A stretch of DNA of 64,000 bases from positions 4,450,268-4,514,267 of the forward strand of contig CM074806.1 of assembly GCA_037447605.1 (NCBI GenBank), given 5' to 3'. Below, one piece after another: positions 1 to 14,705 of the stretch (its first letter is position 1; every line of letters begins with the position of its first letter). The position numbers and the translations under genes were made by a program. The notes under the pieces are model-generated. The model was not told where the DNA came from. It searched no databases and saw only the letters and a program-made list of their open reading frames with translations. This stretch comes from Zygnema circumcarinatum. Its lineage: Eukaryota; Streptophyta; Zygnematophyceae; Zygnematales; Zygnemataceae.

Positions 1-1672
1 GCCATGTTGCATGTTGGGGCCTAAAGCTGTTGTTTGGTGATCGGTTGTTTGTGGGGATGATTGGTCCCAAGTTTTGATTCATGAGAAAGTATGTCAATTG
101 CCACCGTCCCTTCCCCTCTGTCCCTCCCCCTCCCTCTCCCTCTGCCCCTCCCCCTCCCTCTCCTTCTGCCCCTCCCCCTCCCTCTGCCCCTCCCCCTCCC
201 TCTCCTTCTGCCCCTCCCCCTCCCTCTGCCCCTCCCCCTCCCTCTCCTTCTGCCCCTCCCCCTCCCTCTCCCTCTGCCCCTCCCTCTCCCTCTGCCCCTC
301 CCTCTCCCTCTGCCCCTCCCCCTCCCTCTCCCTCATCCCCTCCCCCTCCCTCTTCTCGCCCTCAGCCGTCTTCCTCAGATGTTAACTAACCAAAAAACAA
401 AGAAATAACCATGAGTAAAAAAGGAGTAATCCAATCAATGAATCAACCTCCATAGTGAAACTTAATGAAACCACGAACCCTGAGAAAGGCACTGCGGGGT
501 CCCAAAAAGTCATTTTCCATAAAAATAAAAACAAAATAAAGTTGCACCAGCAATGAAATTGTTTATGGTACGGTTCGTGGCAATTTTCAATGCCACCGTC
601 AGCGAGAAACCACTAACGGAAAACCTCCGCTGATTGACTCCGGGTTTTCTGGATCCGTACAAGTTTTCACCTTTTCAGATACCGTACGGACCATTATTTT
701 GTACACGATCTCAGCCGTTGAATCTGGCCCACAAACCAACCAGATCCCTCCGATCTCGATTTATTTGTACGGACGCACGTACGAAATTTTTGTACAACAA
801 AATTTCCGGCAAAAACGAGCTCCGTAGGACGGATGGGGCACGCACGGGCAGCCGTTTGTTTTTTTGTGCCCGGTCACGTCACGCCTGATCCTCCACCAAT
901 GGGAGCGCTCTGAAGGAAACGTCTTATTACATTATTGCTCCCACACTGCAGAAAAACTTTGACTGTTTAAAAAACATTTTATTCCGCCTTACGCCCACAA
1001 AAAATACGGAATTTGACTCAAGCCAACAATCGCCGTGAAGTAATATTAACAAAATTACTTCTCAAATTTTTTTTGTCTGCCCGGAGAAACAAGCAAGTAC
1101 AGTCCCAATCCAGACGATTTATTTTTTATTTTTTAGGGTTTGGATGGGGAAGCACATTCTCTCCCCATCTTCTCCCCTCCGTCATCGTTTCCTCCTCCCT
1201 CTCTCTCCCTCCCTCCCTCTCTCTATCCCGCCCTCCCACTCTCGCTCCCCCGGCAGCCATGGCAGCATAGCTGCAGCATCACCCGCCTCCTGTACCAGGT
1301 GACGCTCCGCCATGGCGCCAACTTGCTCCCAAGAATGCTGAGCTGATCTGCTCCATCTGCCATGGCATATCTGGTTTAGGGTTATTCATCTCCTGTCTGA
1401 GGCCAGCTATTCTCTCTGCTCGTCACGTGGCAGTAGGAGGTTCCTTCTCTGCAATCCTTTCTTGCCTTAGGAAACTTTTTAGGGTTTGCTCCTCTGTGAT
1501 ATCTGCCAGCTGGCGCCGGCACTGCTTGGCAGAAGAAGGAGAAGAGTAGGAGGAACGCAGAGTAAACGCAGGCACGCGCATCCGGCAGAGAGATAGCTAT
1601 AGAGAGAGAGGGGGACGGAGGAGAGAAGAGAGAGGGAGAGAGTGAGGGAGGGGCAGAAGAAGAGGGGAGAAG
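1..1672. other. Upstream region of the MAP kinase gene; no gene seen
   Basis: No convincing coding region. Positions about 110-355 are a CCCTCT/CCCCTCC pyrimidine minisatellite that keeps all frames open by composition alone. Positions 640-800 hold a cluster of GTAC cores, discussed as a finding. From about 1180 onward the DNA becomes CT-rich and then GA-rich (1590-1670), which probably is promoter and 5' UTR of the kinase starting at 1673. Confidence 0.6.
110..355. repeat. CCCTCT/CCCCTCC minisatellite
   Basis: Imperfect tandem units of roughly 24-30 bases built from CCCTCT, GCCCCTCC and CCCTCTCCTTCT blocks. The long open frames over it on both strands (Pro/Ser/Leu-rich or Glu/Arg-rich) are composition artefacts. 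Confidence 0.85.
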
Positions 1673-4629
<2,957 letters not shown>

Positions 4630-5749
4630 TGATAGGGGGGGGAGAGAGAGGGGGGGAGCGAGAGAGGCGGAGAGAGAGCGAAAGACAGAGAGAGAGAAGG
4701 GGAGAGGGGGGGGGGGGTTGGGTTCCTAGCACTGCCTCTTGAAGGGGCCTCATTCTCTGGAGTTGCACTTGCACTGTGTGGGGATGTTCCTCTAGCCAAA
4801 ATTTGCAGAATCGTCTGGGCATATCTCCTTTTTTCGAGGCACTCCGTGCTCAGCTAATGGACCAACTCAGTCCTAATGACAGAGTCCGTGTGTTCTGGGA
4901 TGGGCTAGGAGTGGGAGTGGACAGGTGGGATGGGGTGAGAGAGGAGTTGCAGAGAGAGGGAGTGCAGTGGGATTGAGGTTGGGAGTGGGAGTGGAAGAAT
5001 GGTAAAGATGGAGCTGGAAAGTGATCCAAAAGGCAGCGTTTGAGAGTGGTGGAGAGGGAGGGAGAAAGAACGCGCACTTGCACGAGAGAGAGAGAGAGAG
5101 AGGGGGTGGGGAGAGAGTTTTTTGAAGCTCGTTTGCAACAATGTGACTAGCCGTTCAACTTCAATTTGTGAATGGAAGTTATCCGCTTATCCGTTGTTCG
5201 GTTTATCCGTTGTGGGCAACTTTGATGTTACTTTGGGAGATAATAATTTAATCACTTTGCCCTTACCTTGATTGACTGTGTTACGAGTCGTCGGTGGGGT
5301 CCTGTCCTGTCCATCTTCCTCTACTTATTCTCTCTCCCTCTCGCCCCCTTTTTCCCCCTCTCCCTCCCTCTCCCTCTTCTCCCTCTCCCCTTTGGCGCTG
5401 TGGACCACAGGTTGTGAAAGTATAAACAATGCTTCGAGGTGCTTCAAGCCAAACCTGGTTGGAGTCTGTAAACTTGCTAGATAGGATGTACGCGTGTCAA
5501 ACCAGGATTGGTCATGTAATTACATATATTAAGGATACTCTCCATAGAGTCCCAGCAGTAGTCCAAAAAACCAGTTTGTATGATAATTTTTACTTTTTAT
5601 TTTACTGAGGGTCAACTCTCAACAGAGCCCCAGCAATGGTCCAAAAAAATAAAATCCATCACAATTTTTATTAAGGAGTGGGACTGAGGGGCTACAATTG
5701 AGAATAGTAGCTTTAACGTAAAGAGTCTGAATGAGTAAAATTTGGCCCT
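4630..5749. other. Gap between convergent MAPK and ISCA2 genes
   Basis: Presumed 3' UTRs and spacer. GA-rich tract with a poly-G run at about 4635-4720, further GA-rich stretches to 5115, a CT tract near 5325-5395. Two related AT-rich segments with a CCAGCAGTGGTCC-like core lie near 5545-5570 and 5625-5650. No coding region seen. Confidence 0.6.
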
Positions 5750-7219
5750 TTATTTAGCCACAAAGGACGCCCCGCATCCACAGGCAGATGCCGAATTAGG
5801 GTTAGCAACAACCTGCAAATTAAAAGTCAAAAAACATTGTTTAATTTCATATTCATTTACTATTAGACAAGTACTTCAAATACTTGCCCGACAATTCCCT
5901 CCCTCTTCACTTCCCTCCCGCCGGCCCCTCTCCCTCTCTCCCTCCCTCTCTCCCTCCCTCTCTCCGACGACATGATTGTATGCTCATTCCCGCACAGAAC
6001 TCACTTGAAATGACGAGCGAATCAACTCCTCCGAGAAGTCAACAGTCGCTCCTTTCACAAAAGAATATGAAAGTTCGTCTACCAGCAGTTTGGCTCCATC
6101 CTTCTCAAAAACTCTGTTCAGAATTTCAATATCAAAGTGAAAGGTTAGGAAGGCAACATAAAGGCTTCCTTATCCTTTTGAAGTTCTTTGGACTTGGATC
6201 TTCGTAACCACTTCTAATCCCCTCAGACAAAAGAAATCGCTGATTCGTACTCCGCGGCTACATTGAAAGCGAAAAGAGTTTTGAAACAGGTGCACAAAAC
6301 CTTAATTTATTTTTTAAACTTAAGGCAAGACACCCCTATTTTCAGCTCATCAGCTATTGGTCTTCCATGTCTAGCACCCCCTCGCCCTTAAACTCAATTC
6401 AAAAGTAAGCGCAAAAGCAAGTTGGAATCTCACCTGTCGTCAGCCTTCGGTCTTGAGTCTAATGAAAAGGAGTATTGAAACCCAGAGCAGCCCCCTCCTT
6501 CAACGCTCAGCCGCAGAATCACAGGCTCTCCAGACGGACCCTCTTGCTGCAACTCATGAAGCCTCTGCAATTCCACAAAAAAGATCTCACCACCTTTTCG
6601 ACAAGCAGAACGATGAAGCCGATTATGGGTGATCTGCCTTTTGACATAAAGTACTTTTTCTGAGTTAAAAAGGCAGGCTCCTTATTTCCTAGAGAAGAAC
6701 AGTGTGAAGCTCGGCTCTGTCGCTTCATCTCCTTCTTCCCGACTCTTTCCCTTTCTCTCTTTCTCGCTCTTTCTCTCTCCCTCTCTCTCTAACTCTCTCT
6801 TCTGCCTCTTCCACACTACCACTTTTCACTACTATCTCTCGCATTCAAATGACTTTCCACACATGCATACACACAGCCCATTTTGCTTATTGAGTTGTTC
6901 AAAGCAATCTTCTCTACAGAAATCCAATGTAAAAAAGCGACAGCTGGCTCACCCGGGCACAGCTATCCGTCAGAGTCACCCCCTCACCCTCTCCCGCTCC
7001 CTCCCTCTCCTCCTCCCCCTGTACAGCATCACTTCTCTCCGTCGCATCGCCATGCCTCCTCGCCTTTATCTCGGCCTGCACACATCGCCATGGCTGTGGC
7101 CTCCATGGAGCTTCCAGCCATGGCTGCCTTGCAGGCCCTGAAGAAACGTGAAGCCCCCTCCTTAGAGCGGCCATGGCTGCCATCATACCATCTGCGGCAA
7201 AGGAACGAGCAGCAGACAT
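5750..7219 (-). CDS. ISCA2: ISCA2-type iron-sulfur cluster assembly protein (mitochondrial)
   Basis: Four small exons on the minus strand: 7219-6953, 6564-6434, 6113-6005, 5812-5750, phases consistent, 189 aa. The core reads VTLTDSCAR, then [54 protein letters not shown] and ends [14 protein letters not shown]. This is the A-type (HesB/IscA) fold with the three conserved cysteines (CSG and CGCG), and the wording matches the ISCA2 branch rather than ISCA1. ISCA2 acts with ISCA1 and the IBA57 factor in maturation of mitochondrial 4Fe-4S proteins. The N-terminus (first about 30 residues, Arg/Ala/Ser rich, with RRGLHVSS) looks like a mitochondrial presequence; residues about 30-75 are low-conservation linker. 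Start chosen as the first in-frame ATG. It is divergent from the DUF2358 gene 680 bases away. Confidence 0.9.
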
Positions 7220-7902
7220 GGCTGCTCAAGGGAGGTGGGGGAGAGGGAGAAAGAGAGGGAGGAGAGAGAGTGAGAGGGCGCCGCAAGGATCGGAAGAGGG
7301 AGGGAAGGGCGAGAAGGGGAGATGGAGGGAGGGACACGAGACGTAGGAAAGGATACAGGGAGGGCGAGGGAGAAACCCTAATTTGGAAGTTGAGAAGTTT
7401 CTTCGTAACTTTCACGCTTTAATGAGCCACGAAGCTTCTCCGCAGCTTCGTCCCGGCATACGAGGCGCCATGGATTTTCTTCGTATGAGCAGCTCTCCAT
7501 CGAAACTTCAACTGCTGTACGGAGTCGCCAAGTGGCCTTCCCTCAGTGATGGCTACTGGGCTCTCTGTCAGGCCTTCAGCGCTTCTTCCCAGCAGCTCCT
7601 TCAAGCAGCCATGGCTGCCGAGGAGAGAGAGCTTCCATCTCCAACAAAAGAAAGGAAAAGAGTTAAACAAAGAAAGGACCACAGACCCATTTATCAAAAC
7701 AAGTTTTTCTCGCAGTTTGTCATCAGGATTAAGGCTCTCACTCATATCACATGCGTTAAACGAGCGACGGCAATGTGGGCTGTGTGAATTGGAAAAAAGA
7801 GAGAGCAACAATGGAAGAGCAACTTTTAAGGTTAGGTCAAGTAGGGAAGAAGCGGGGGGTGGGAGGAAGGAGGAGCTTCAAGAAGGAAAAATAATAGGAT
7901 CC
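7220..7902. other. Shared upstream region of ISCA2 and DUF2358 gene
   Basis: 683 bases between the ISCA2 start (minus) and the first confident ATG of the DUF2358 gene (plus). GA-rich at 7230-7370. An open stretch at about 7470-7680 on the plus strand (starting at ATG 7470) could hold a first exon or transit peptide of the DUF2358 gene, but I could not join it in phase. Confidence 0.45.
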
Positions 7903-9488
7903 ATGTCGACGGCAGAAGAGCAGAGGGAGCCATGGTTAGTCCGAGTGACTGTCGATGCCCTGACGGAGGGGTTGCGTCTGTTGGGCGTTGGGAGGTAATG
8001 TAGATACGAATAATCTACTGAGCTCATTAATATTAAATAATTCTGCGATTGCAATAGTATTGATCTGCTTAACCTAATTTAATTATGTGTATGTGTCCAT
8101 TATTTTCCGAAAAATATTACTAACCTATCTCTCCCCCCCCCCCCCTCCTCCCCCCCTCCTGATTTCTTTTGCATGTTGCGTAGATTGCCCGCCGTGGAGA
8201 AAGTGGCAGAAGAAGCGGTTTTTGCAGCAAATATTTTGGAGGCAATACGCGCAGATTACGAGGAAAGAGCGTATTTTCTCACTGGTGAGAGATTTTTTTT
8301 CACCTATTTCAGGTCGAATTCATTGACAAGTTTGCCCTCCATATGATCACTTCTCTGAATCTTTTTGCTGAACTTTTTGGAGTGCTTGTGTGAATGTAAT
8401 GCAGGGAACATAACGGACAGCATATATGCAGAGGACTGTTATTTCGGCGATCCGACCGTTAAATTCACAGGTAACTGCGGTTCTTTTTGCTACTAAAAAT
8501 GGGTCAAATCGCAACCAACTTTGCAGGTTCAGTTTTTTTTTTCTTCAGTTTTTAGCTTTCCTTTGCGTTTTGTTAATTGAATGTATTCTGAGGAGTGAGG
8601 AAGAGTTTGTGAGTGCAGGGAGGGAGAGATGGAAAAGCAACATCCAGCTATTGGTGCCCTTCTTTTTGGAGCCTTCTATTGAACTAAAGGACATTCAAAG
8701 GGTGTGTTAGTTATAATCCCAATCATTTCAAGAGCCTCAAAAGACTTTCAATGCGAAAAGTATTGCGAGAACAATGTTCAGTTGATTAATAAACAATGAG
8801 TAATAAAACGATGAGTAAATTTGTTAAATTAAAATTTGAGTATGGCGGTTGATAACCTTCTTTTTCAGGTCGATGAGGAGGACAGAAGCTCCCTCGTGGT
8901 TACTCAATGGAGGCTCCGGTGAGGTGGCATTATGCCCTTCACCTTTTTTTTTTTTTTTTTGTGCAAATATTAGCTTTTGATAAAGTAAAGACCTAAGTCC
9001 TCTTCTTATTATTTTTGTTCACTGTAATTTTCAGGACATATTTACGGTTCCCCTGGAGGCCTCTCATAGACATCAACGGGTCCACCGTTCACACCCTCGA
9101 TGCCTCCAAAGTCAAAGTACAAGATCCCTCAGCAGAACCCTAAAAGCCTTCATTTGTATTTTTTATTCTTTTTCCTAACCAAACCGTTTATATGTGCGGG
9201 TGTGCAACTGGCCGTTGAGCAGACAGCCTTAAACTTCAGCTGAGACTGGTTCACTGTCCAATTGCTGTTAAGGGGCAGGGCTGTGGCCAAGTCTGACCTT
9301 ACTTCTGCCCATCTCCTTCTCTCGTTTCTCCTCAATCTTTTTGTTTATTTATTTGATTTTGCCTTCATTATGTGGAGGGATGTCAGGTGGTCCGACACGT
9401 TGAGAGTTGGGAAGTTTCCGGAGTGGCAGCCATAGCCCAAATGTTCGTCCCCTCCTCAAAGGCAGTTTGGCCCCCTCGCAAGTCCTGA
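7903..9488 (+). CDS. DUF2358 family protein, function unknown
   Basis: Exons 7903-7994, 8184-8284, 8405-8470, 8619-8701, 8869-8918, 9035-9116, 9387-9488, phases consistent, 191 aa as drawn. Recognisable signature: NITDSIYAEDCYFGDPTVKF, then NIQLLVPFFLEPSIEL, VTQWRLRTYLRFPWRPLI, and near the C-terminus VVRHVESWEVSGVAAI. This matches the plant/cyanobacterial DUF2358 family, thought to have an NTF2-like fold and often plastid-targeted in plants; no biochemical role is known to me. As drawn it lacks a transit peptide, so the true start may lie in an upstream exon between 7390 and 7900; the ATG at 7903 is only the first in-frame ATG attached to the conserved part. Six short introns, one with a poly-C run (8131-8143). 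Confidence 0.8.
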
Positions 9489-9997
9489 CCCATGCCATGC
9501 CATGCCATGGGGGTGGCCCTAAGCACCATGGGCTGCTTATCTCCCCACACTCAGGACGGCTCCCTGTTTTTAAAAGCATTCATTTGGATGACAGTTTAGC
9601 TAGTGCATGTATAGCATGTCCCTCCCTCGATGTATTTAATTTCTTTGTAAAACTTCTTATGGTATTGTAAATGGGTACGCATGTTTCCTTTACGAAAACT
9701 GTTCCATGATAGGATGCAACCCTTTTATCACATGACATGGTGATGTACATGAGTGGGCATGCTGTGAAGGTCATGATATCATGACAGCTGTCGAGTAGTA
9801 TCATTACCTCAATCAGACAATTACAGGTAGATAAATGTCAAAATATACGATACAGCAACACCTGACACCCAAGAACTTCAAAGGAGTATCCGGCCTTTGG
9901 AAGCCCATAAGAAGATCTGAAAGCTAATCGAGCTCATAATTAGAGCAAACAGGCCCTTGGGCAATTCCGATCCTCTCTCTCACCATTTACGCCCCCC
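9489..9997. other. Spacer between convergent DUF2358 and GER genes
   Basis: Presumed 3' flanks. A short (CATGC)n-like stretch sits at about 9491-9510. Nothing else recognised. Confidence 0.6.
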
Positions 9998-11797
9998 CTA
10001 CACGTTGTAATTCTCCACATACCATTTGTAGGTCTCAGTGAGTCCATCCTTGAGAGAGATCTTGGCTTCCCATCCCAAAGCAGCAAGCTTTGCATTGTCC
10101 ATAAGTTTCCTAGGTGTTCCGTCCGGCTTTGTGGAGTCCCATGTGAGCTCACCCTCGAACCCAACAACCTCCTTCACCAACTCAGCCAATTCCTTGATAG
10201 TGACTTCCTTCCCACTGCCCATATTGAGGTGTGGTAAGTCGCTGTAGCTGTTCATCAGGAACAGGCACGCGTCTGCAACCCACAAACATCATTTTCCCCA
10301 CTCTGAAAGGTCACACCTTGCTCTGATTCATGCTGGCTGCAAATTGCCAGAGGGCCTCAACTTGACAAAACTGCCTTATTTGTAACTTGAGTGAAAACAA
10401 CCACTCTGAAAGGCAGCATCTTCCTCACCTGCCAGATCGTCCACGTGCAGAAATTCTCGGAGGGGTGAGCCAGTGCCCCAGCAAACCACCTCCTTGGCTG
10501 CATTCTTCTTAGCTTCATGGAATCTGCGGATGAGGGCCGGCAGCACATGGGAATTCTCGGGATGGAAGTTGTCGTGTGGTCCATACAAGTTGGTTGGCAT
10601 GCCGGAAATGGCATCCCATCCGTACTGCAAAGGTTAACAGCAAGCAGCAAGAATTAAATAAAAAATGAAGCATCCACTGGTAGTTGTGACTTTTGCAATC
10701 TGGACCCACAAGAGCAATTAGGCAAATAAACCAATCAAACCCACGTAGAGAAAAGTTGCAGTTGCTGAAGACTTAGCAGTGTAAAGGCAAAAGTGCTGCC
10801 AACCAGATCCAAAACGACCTCCACATTTCGGCCAAATGTAATTTTCAGAGCTAATACTTGTTAGTATTTATTAGTTCAGACCTAGAAACAATATAACGTC
10901 CCGCTTCATGAGAAAGCCTCCATTTTTTAACAGTAGACGAGGAGCGAAAATGTACGGGCGGATGGAAAGGATGGAAGGGACCTAATCTTTACAGGCCCTT
11001 AAGGAAGTTGGCTGCCTTTTGAAGCTTTTCAGACAAACAGTGCTCCAAATTCCATTTCAAACTGTTATTTTTTTTGCCACACACTGTTTGATATGCAGGA
11101 ATAGGCACCAAGTCACCACTTGGTAAACTGCAGTGAAGCTCTGACATAGAGACTCACCATGCGAAACTGGTTATCCACTACAAGAAGCAGCATTGCCGCG
11201 AATACGAGCACAAGGGGAGAGGGAGAGAGAGAGTAAGAGATGAATATAAATCCAACCGTGGGACTTCGACACACAGACACACTGACAAGTCGGATTACCA
11301 TACAGAAACGTTCTGCATCCTTTGCTCACCTGCAAGCGGTAGGCTTGACACATCTTAATCCCCGCAATCTTCGCAATGGCATACCACTCATTGGTGGGCT
11401 CGAGCGGGCCCGTGAGAAGCGAATCCTCCGGAATCGGCTGCGGAGCAAACTTGGGGTAAATGCAGGAAGACCCGAGGAAGAGGAGCTTCTTCACGCCGAA
11501 CTTGTACGCCGCATCAATCACATTCACTTGGATCTGCAAGTTGAGTCCGATGAAGTCCGCGGGATATGTGTTGTTGGCGTGGATTCCGCCGACCTTTGCT
11601 GCAGCAATAATCGCATAGTCAGGGCGCTCGCTCTCATAGAAGGCCTCTACATCCGCCTGCCGCGTGAGATCGAGCTCCTTGTGAGTGCGCGTGACGAGGT
11701 TGGTGTAGCCCTCGCTTTGCAGACGCCGCACTACGGCAGCTCCAACAAGGCCGCGGTGTCCCGCCACGTAGATCTTCGCCTCCTTCTCCATCACCAT
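9998..11797 (-). CDS. GER1: GDP-L-fucose synthase (GDP-4-keto-6-deoxymannose epimerase/reductase)
   Basis: Three exons on the minus strand: 11797-11330, 10624-10429, 10272-9998, in phase, 312 aa, the same length as I recall for Arabidopsis GER1. The enzyme makes GDP-L-fucose from GDP-4-keto-6-deoxy-mannose with NADPH, after GMD in the cytosolic de novo pathway, supplying fucose for cell-wall polysaccharides and glycoproteins. Seen: Rossmann glycine motif [12 protein letters not shown] (residues about 11-22), the [10 protein letters not shown] segment, the catalytic SSCIYPK serine and the YAIAK motif (Tyr/Lys of the SDR triad), [16 protein letters not shown], and DGTPRKLMD near the C-terminus. 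Start ATG at 11797 has a good context (GCAGCCATGG); upstream open frame is CT-rich leader and is not used. Intron 1 is about 700 bases. All catalytic residues appear intact. Confidence 0.95.
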
Positions 11798-12356
11798 GGC
11801 TGCTGCAGCTGCGCCTGCTGTTAGAGTGTTGAAGGGGAAGGATAGGGGAGCAGATGGGGAGAGAGGTCGACTGGAAGAGGATGCAGAGAGGAGATGAGGG
11901 AGAGGGTGGGAGGGGGTGGGAGAGAAGTGAGAGGAGCGCGCGAGAGAGAGAGAGCGCGAGAGAGGGAGATAGGGAGAGGAGGGTAGAGAAGGAGAGAGTA
12001 GAGAGACGAAGCAGGAGAGGAAAGCAACCATCCCTTCTGGGTCCCTCCCAGGACTTCATGGGACCGGCCATTCTATTTAACATTATAGATCCAGTCGCAG
12101 TTCCAGTTAAGCTTACAGTTGAAGTCATAGTTTCATTCCAGTCCAGTTTTTTTTCAGTTAAAGTTACAGTTAGAGTTTCAGAATTTATTTAGGGAATTTT
12201 TAAAACGAATGGCTGCTTTTACCAAACCCGTTCATACATGGTCGTCGTGCCAGATTCGCGTCTGGAACCGGTTCCGGTCTGCCCTCCAACGGCACAGAGG
12301 CGCATGGGACGCCTTGTCTTTCTCGCCCTCTACCTCTCCCTCCCTCTCGCTCTCTG

Positions 12357-12396
<40 letters not shown>

Positions 12397-12473
12397 CCTC
12401 TGCGAGGCGTGCCCTCCACGTGTCAGCCCTGCCGCGCCCGCCCGGTGATGCGAGGACCGCTGGGGGCCCCGCC
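11798..12473. promoter_or_regulatory. Divergent promoter region between GER1 and exonuclease-KH gene
   Basis: 676 bases between opposite starts. GA-rich leader of GER1 at 11830-12010 (CT-rich on its sense strand), a degenerate CAGTT-type repeat at 12090-12180, and CT-rich leader of the plus-strand gene at 12320-12395. No TATA box could be assigned with confidence. Confidence 0.5.
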
Positions 12474-14674
12474 ATGGCGACGGGGTGGCCGCCTCCAGCA
12501 GCCTCCCCCCCCGGTACATTGTCGCTTCCCGCTCTCCACCCCCCTGCAGGAACGACAACATACCTTTTCATCGGTGCTGGCTGGGCATTAGGGTTAGGGT
12601 TATGATCAGAAAGCTTCATGGCTCACAAGTTATGGTCAAGCATGCCTCATATTACTGTCAGGGCAAGGGTGAGGGTGGTTATGATCAGGATCATTGGTAG
12701 AGGTAGATGCAGAGGTATGGTTAGGGTTAGATTTAGGGTTAGGTCGGGATCAGGATTAGGATTAGGTTTGGGTTAGGGTTAGGGTTAGGATTAGGGTTAG
12801 GGTTAGTGTTAGGGTTAGGTTTAGGATTAGGGTTACGGTTAGGGTTAGAGTTAAGGTGAAGTCAGGACGAAGGCTGAGGTCGATTCAGAGCTAGGGTTAG
12901 ATTTAAGGGGTAGCATTTGGATAAAGGTTAATGTTTTTTGTAAGCATCAGAGCTAGAATAGGTTGTCTATGATTAGAGTCAGGGAAAATTAGGGTAACTT
13001 CAGGTTTGGGTTAGGGAGAGGTTTGCGGCTTGCATTGGGTTTAGAGTTAACTAGAGTCGTGCTTAGAAAGAGAATTTGGGTTGGGTTGAATAAGCAGTAT
13101 TTTCCTTGTCCTGAAGTTTGCAGTCTCTCGGGGAATGCAGGCTGCAGGCGGCGGACCTCTTTGGAGCATTTAGAGGATGTTAATGTGCAGCCACTGCCCA
13201 TTCACGTAGTGACACGTGTCAGTCAGCTTCCTGCATCATTTAGGGAGCCCTCTGTGCACTGTCCTATTGTGATCGGGTTCGACTGCGAGGGAGTCGACTT
13301 GGCACGCTATGGACGGCTATGTATCATGCAGGTACAGCAGTGTTCTTTCTTTTTTTTATTCCTCCCGGTTGGATCGATTTTCCCGGAATAAATAAGTACC
13401 CTTTCGAGACTTAGAAGGCACGCATGATGCCGGCCAAGCTGTTATTTTGCGGTTGTGATAGGCTTCTGGATACTATATAGACTATGTCCTACTCTTGCCC
13501 TCTTAGCTCTGTCATTTTGATGATGGATTTCTTGCATTATGTTCAATTTTTGGAAATCCATGGGTTTGTTGTTCTTCTGATAGTGGGATTTATTTGTAAT
13601 TAGCACTTGTCAGCGTAGGCGACACCTTTATTGTCCGTAGGCTGTCTTGTTGAGTCAAAATGCTGCGTCTTTTTGGCGATGAGACTCTCCGTGAATCGAA
13701 TAGGAGCCGTCAGAGATAAGCTGGAGAATTGAATGTGTTCAAGAGAATGTGCGATTTTTTTTTTTTTTTTGTTTTTTTTTTCTGAGATTTTGAGGGCTTT
13801 CATTTTGGGCTGGGTGTGGCAGCTGGCTTGGGAGAATGAGGTTTATCTTGTAGATGCTGTTGTCGGAGGGGAGACGCTTATGGAGGGGTGTCGGAAGGGA
13901 CTGGAGAGCCCATATGTGACGAAGGTGGTGCATGACTGCAAGCGCGATAGTGAGGTAAAGTTTCTTGTATGGTTCAATGGCTTGTGCGTCGATTCAGCTT
14001 TAAGTTGCTTCATAAGAAAAGTCCTCAAATTCTTCCTTAGTTTACTCACGATCGCGAATTGTCGTTACTAGTGGAAAACACACCGAATCACACACAATTT
14101 GACTTTGATAGGTGTAAGTATGAAGTTGCATGCATAAGGAGTAACCACAATAGAAGAAAGGACACCACTCTTAAGAGGCATGTTTGAGTTTCTTGATGTA
14201 GTTGCTAGTTTTGTTTCAATAGTCTCTGTTTCCATATGGGAGCGGTGTCCTGATTATAGAGCATTTGTCCTTGTGCAGTTTTAATCTAGTGGCGACTGTT
14301 TCTCTTAACCTTGTTGAAAACCATCATTGCGTGATCTGTTTGCAGGCGCTGTACTTTCAGTATAATATCAAGTTGCAAGGCGTTTTTGATACGCAGGTAT
14401 TTGCCTGTTGCCCACTTTTCCAAGATCTCTAGCGATCATGTTTTGAAGAAGTTGATTTCTGTTTAAAGCCAGTTATAGGTTTCGCCCCCGAAAAATTTTC
14501 CCTGCTCCCTTCGTCTCCAACTCCACTTCCCTACTGTCTCGCCTACTTGTTCTTCTCATCCACTCCCGGCCCAGTGACCCAGTAACTTCGTCCATTAGTC
14601 CCTTAACCCCCTGTCTCTCCCCCTCTCTCCCTCCCCCTTTCTCCTTTCCCCTCCCTGTCCCCCTCCCTCTCCCT

Positions 14675-14705
<31 letters not shown>

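Noticed and set aside
11330-12031. 286-codon minus-strand frame starting upstream of GER1
   Set aside because: The extra N-terminal part is a CT-rich leader (Leu/Ser/Pro low complexity). Family length and start context support the ATG at 11797.
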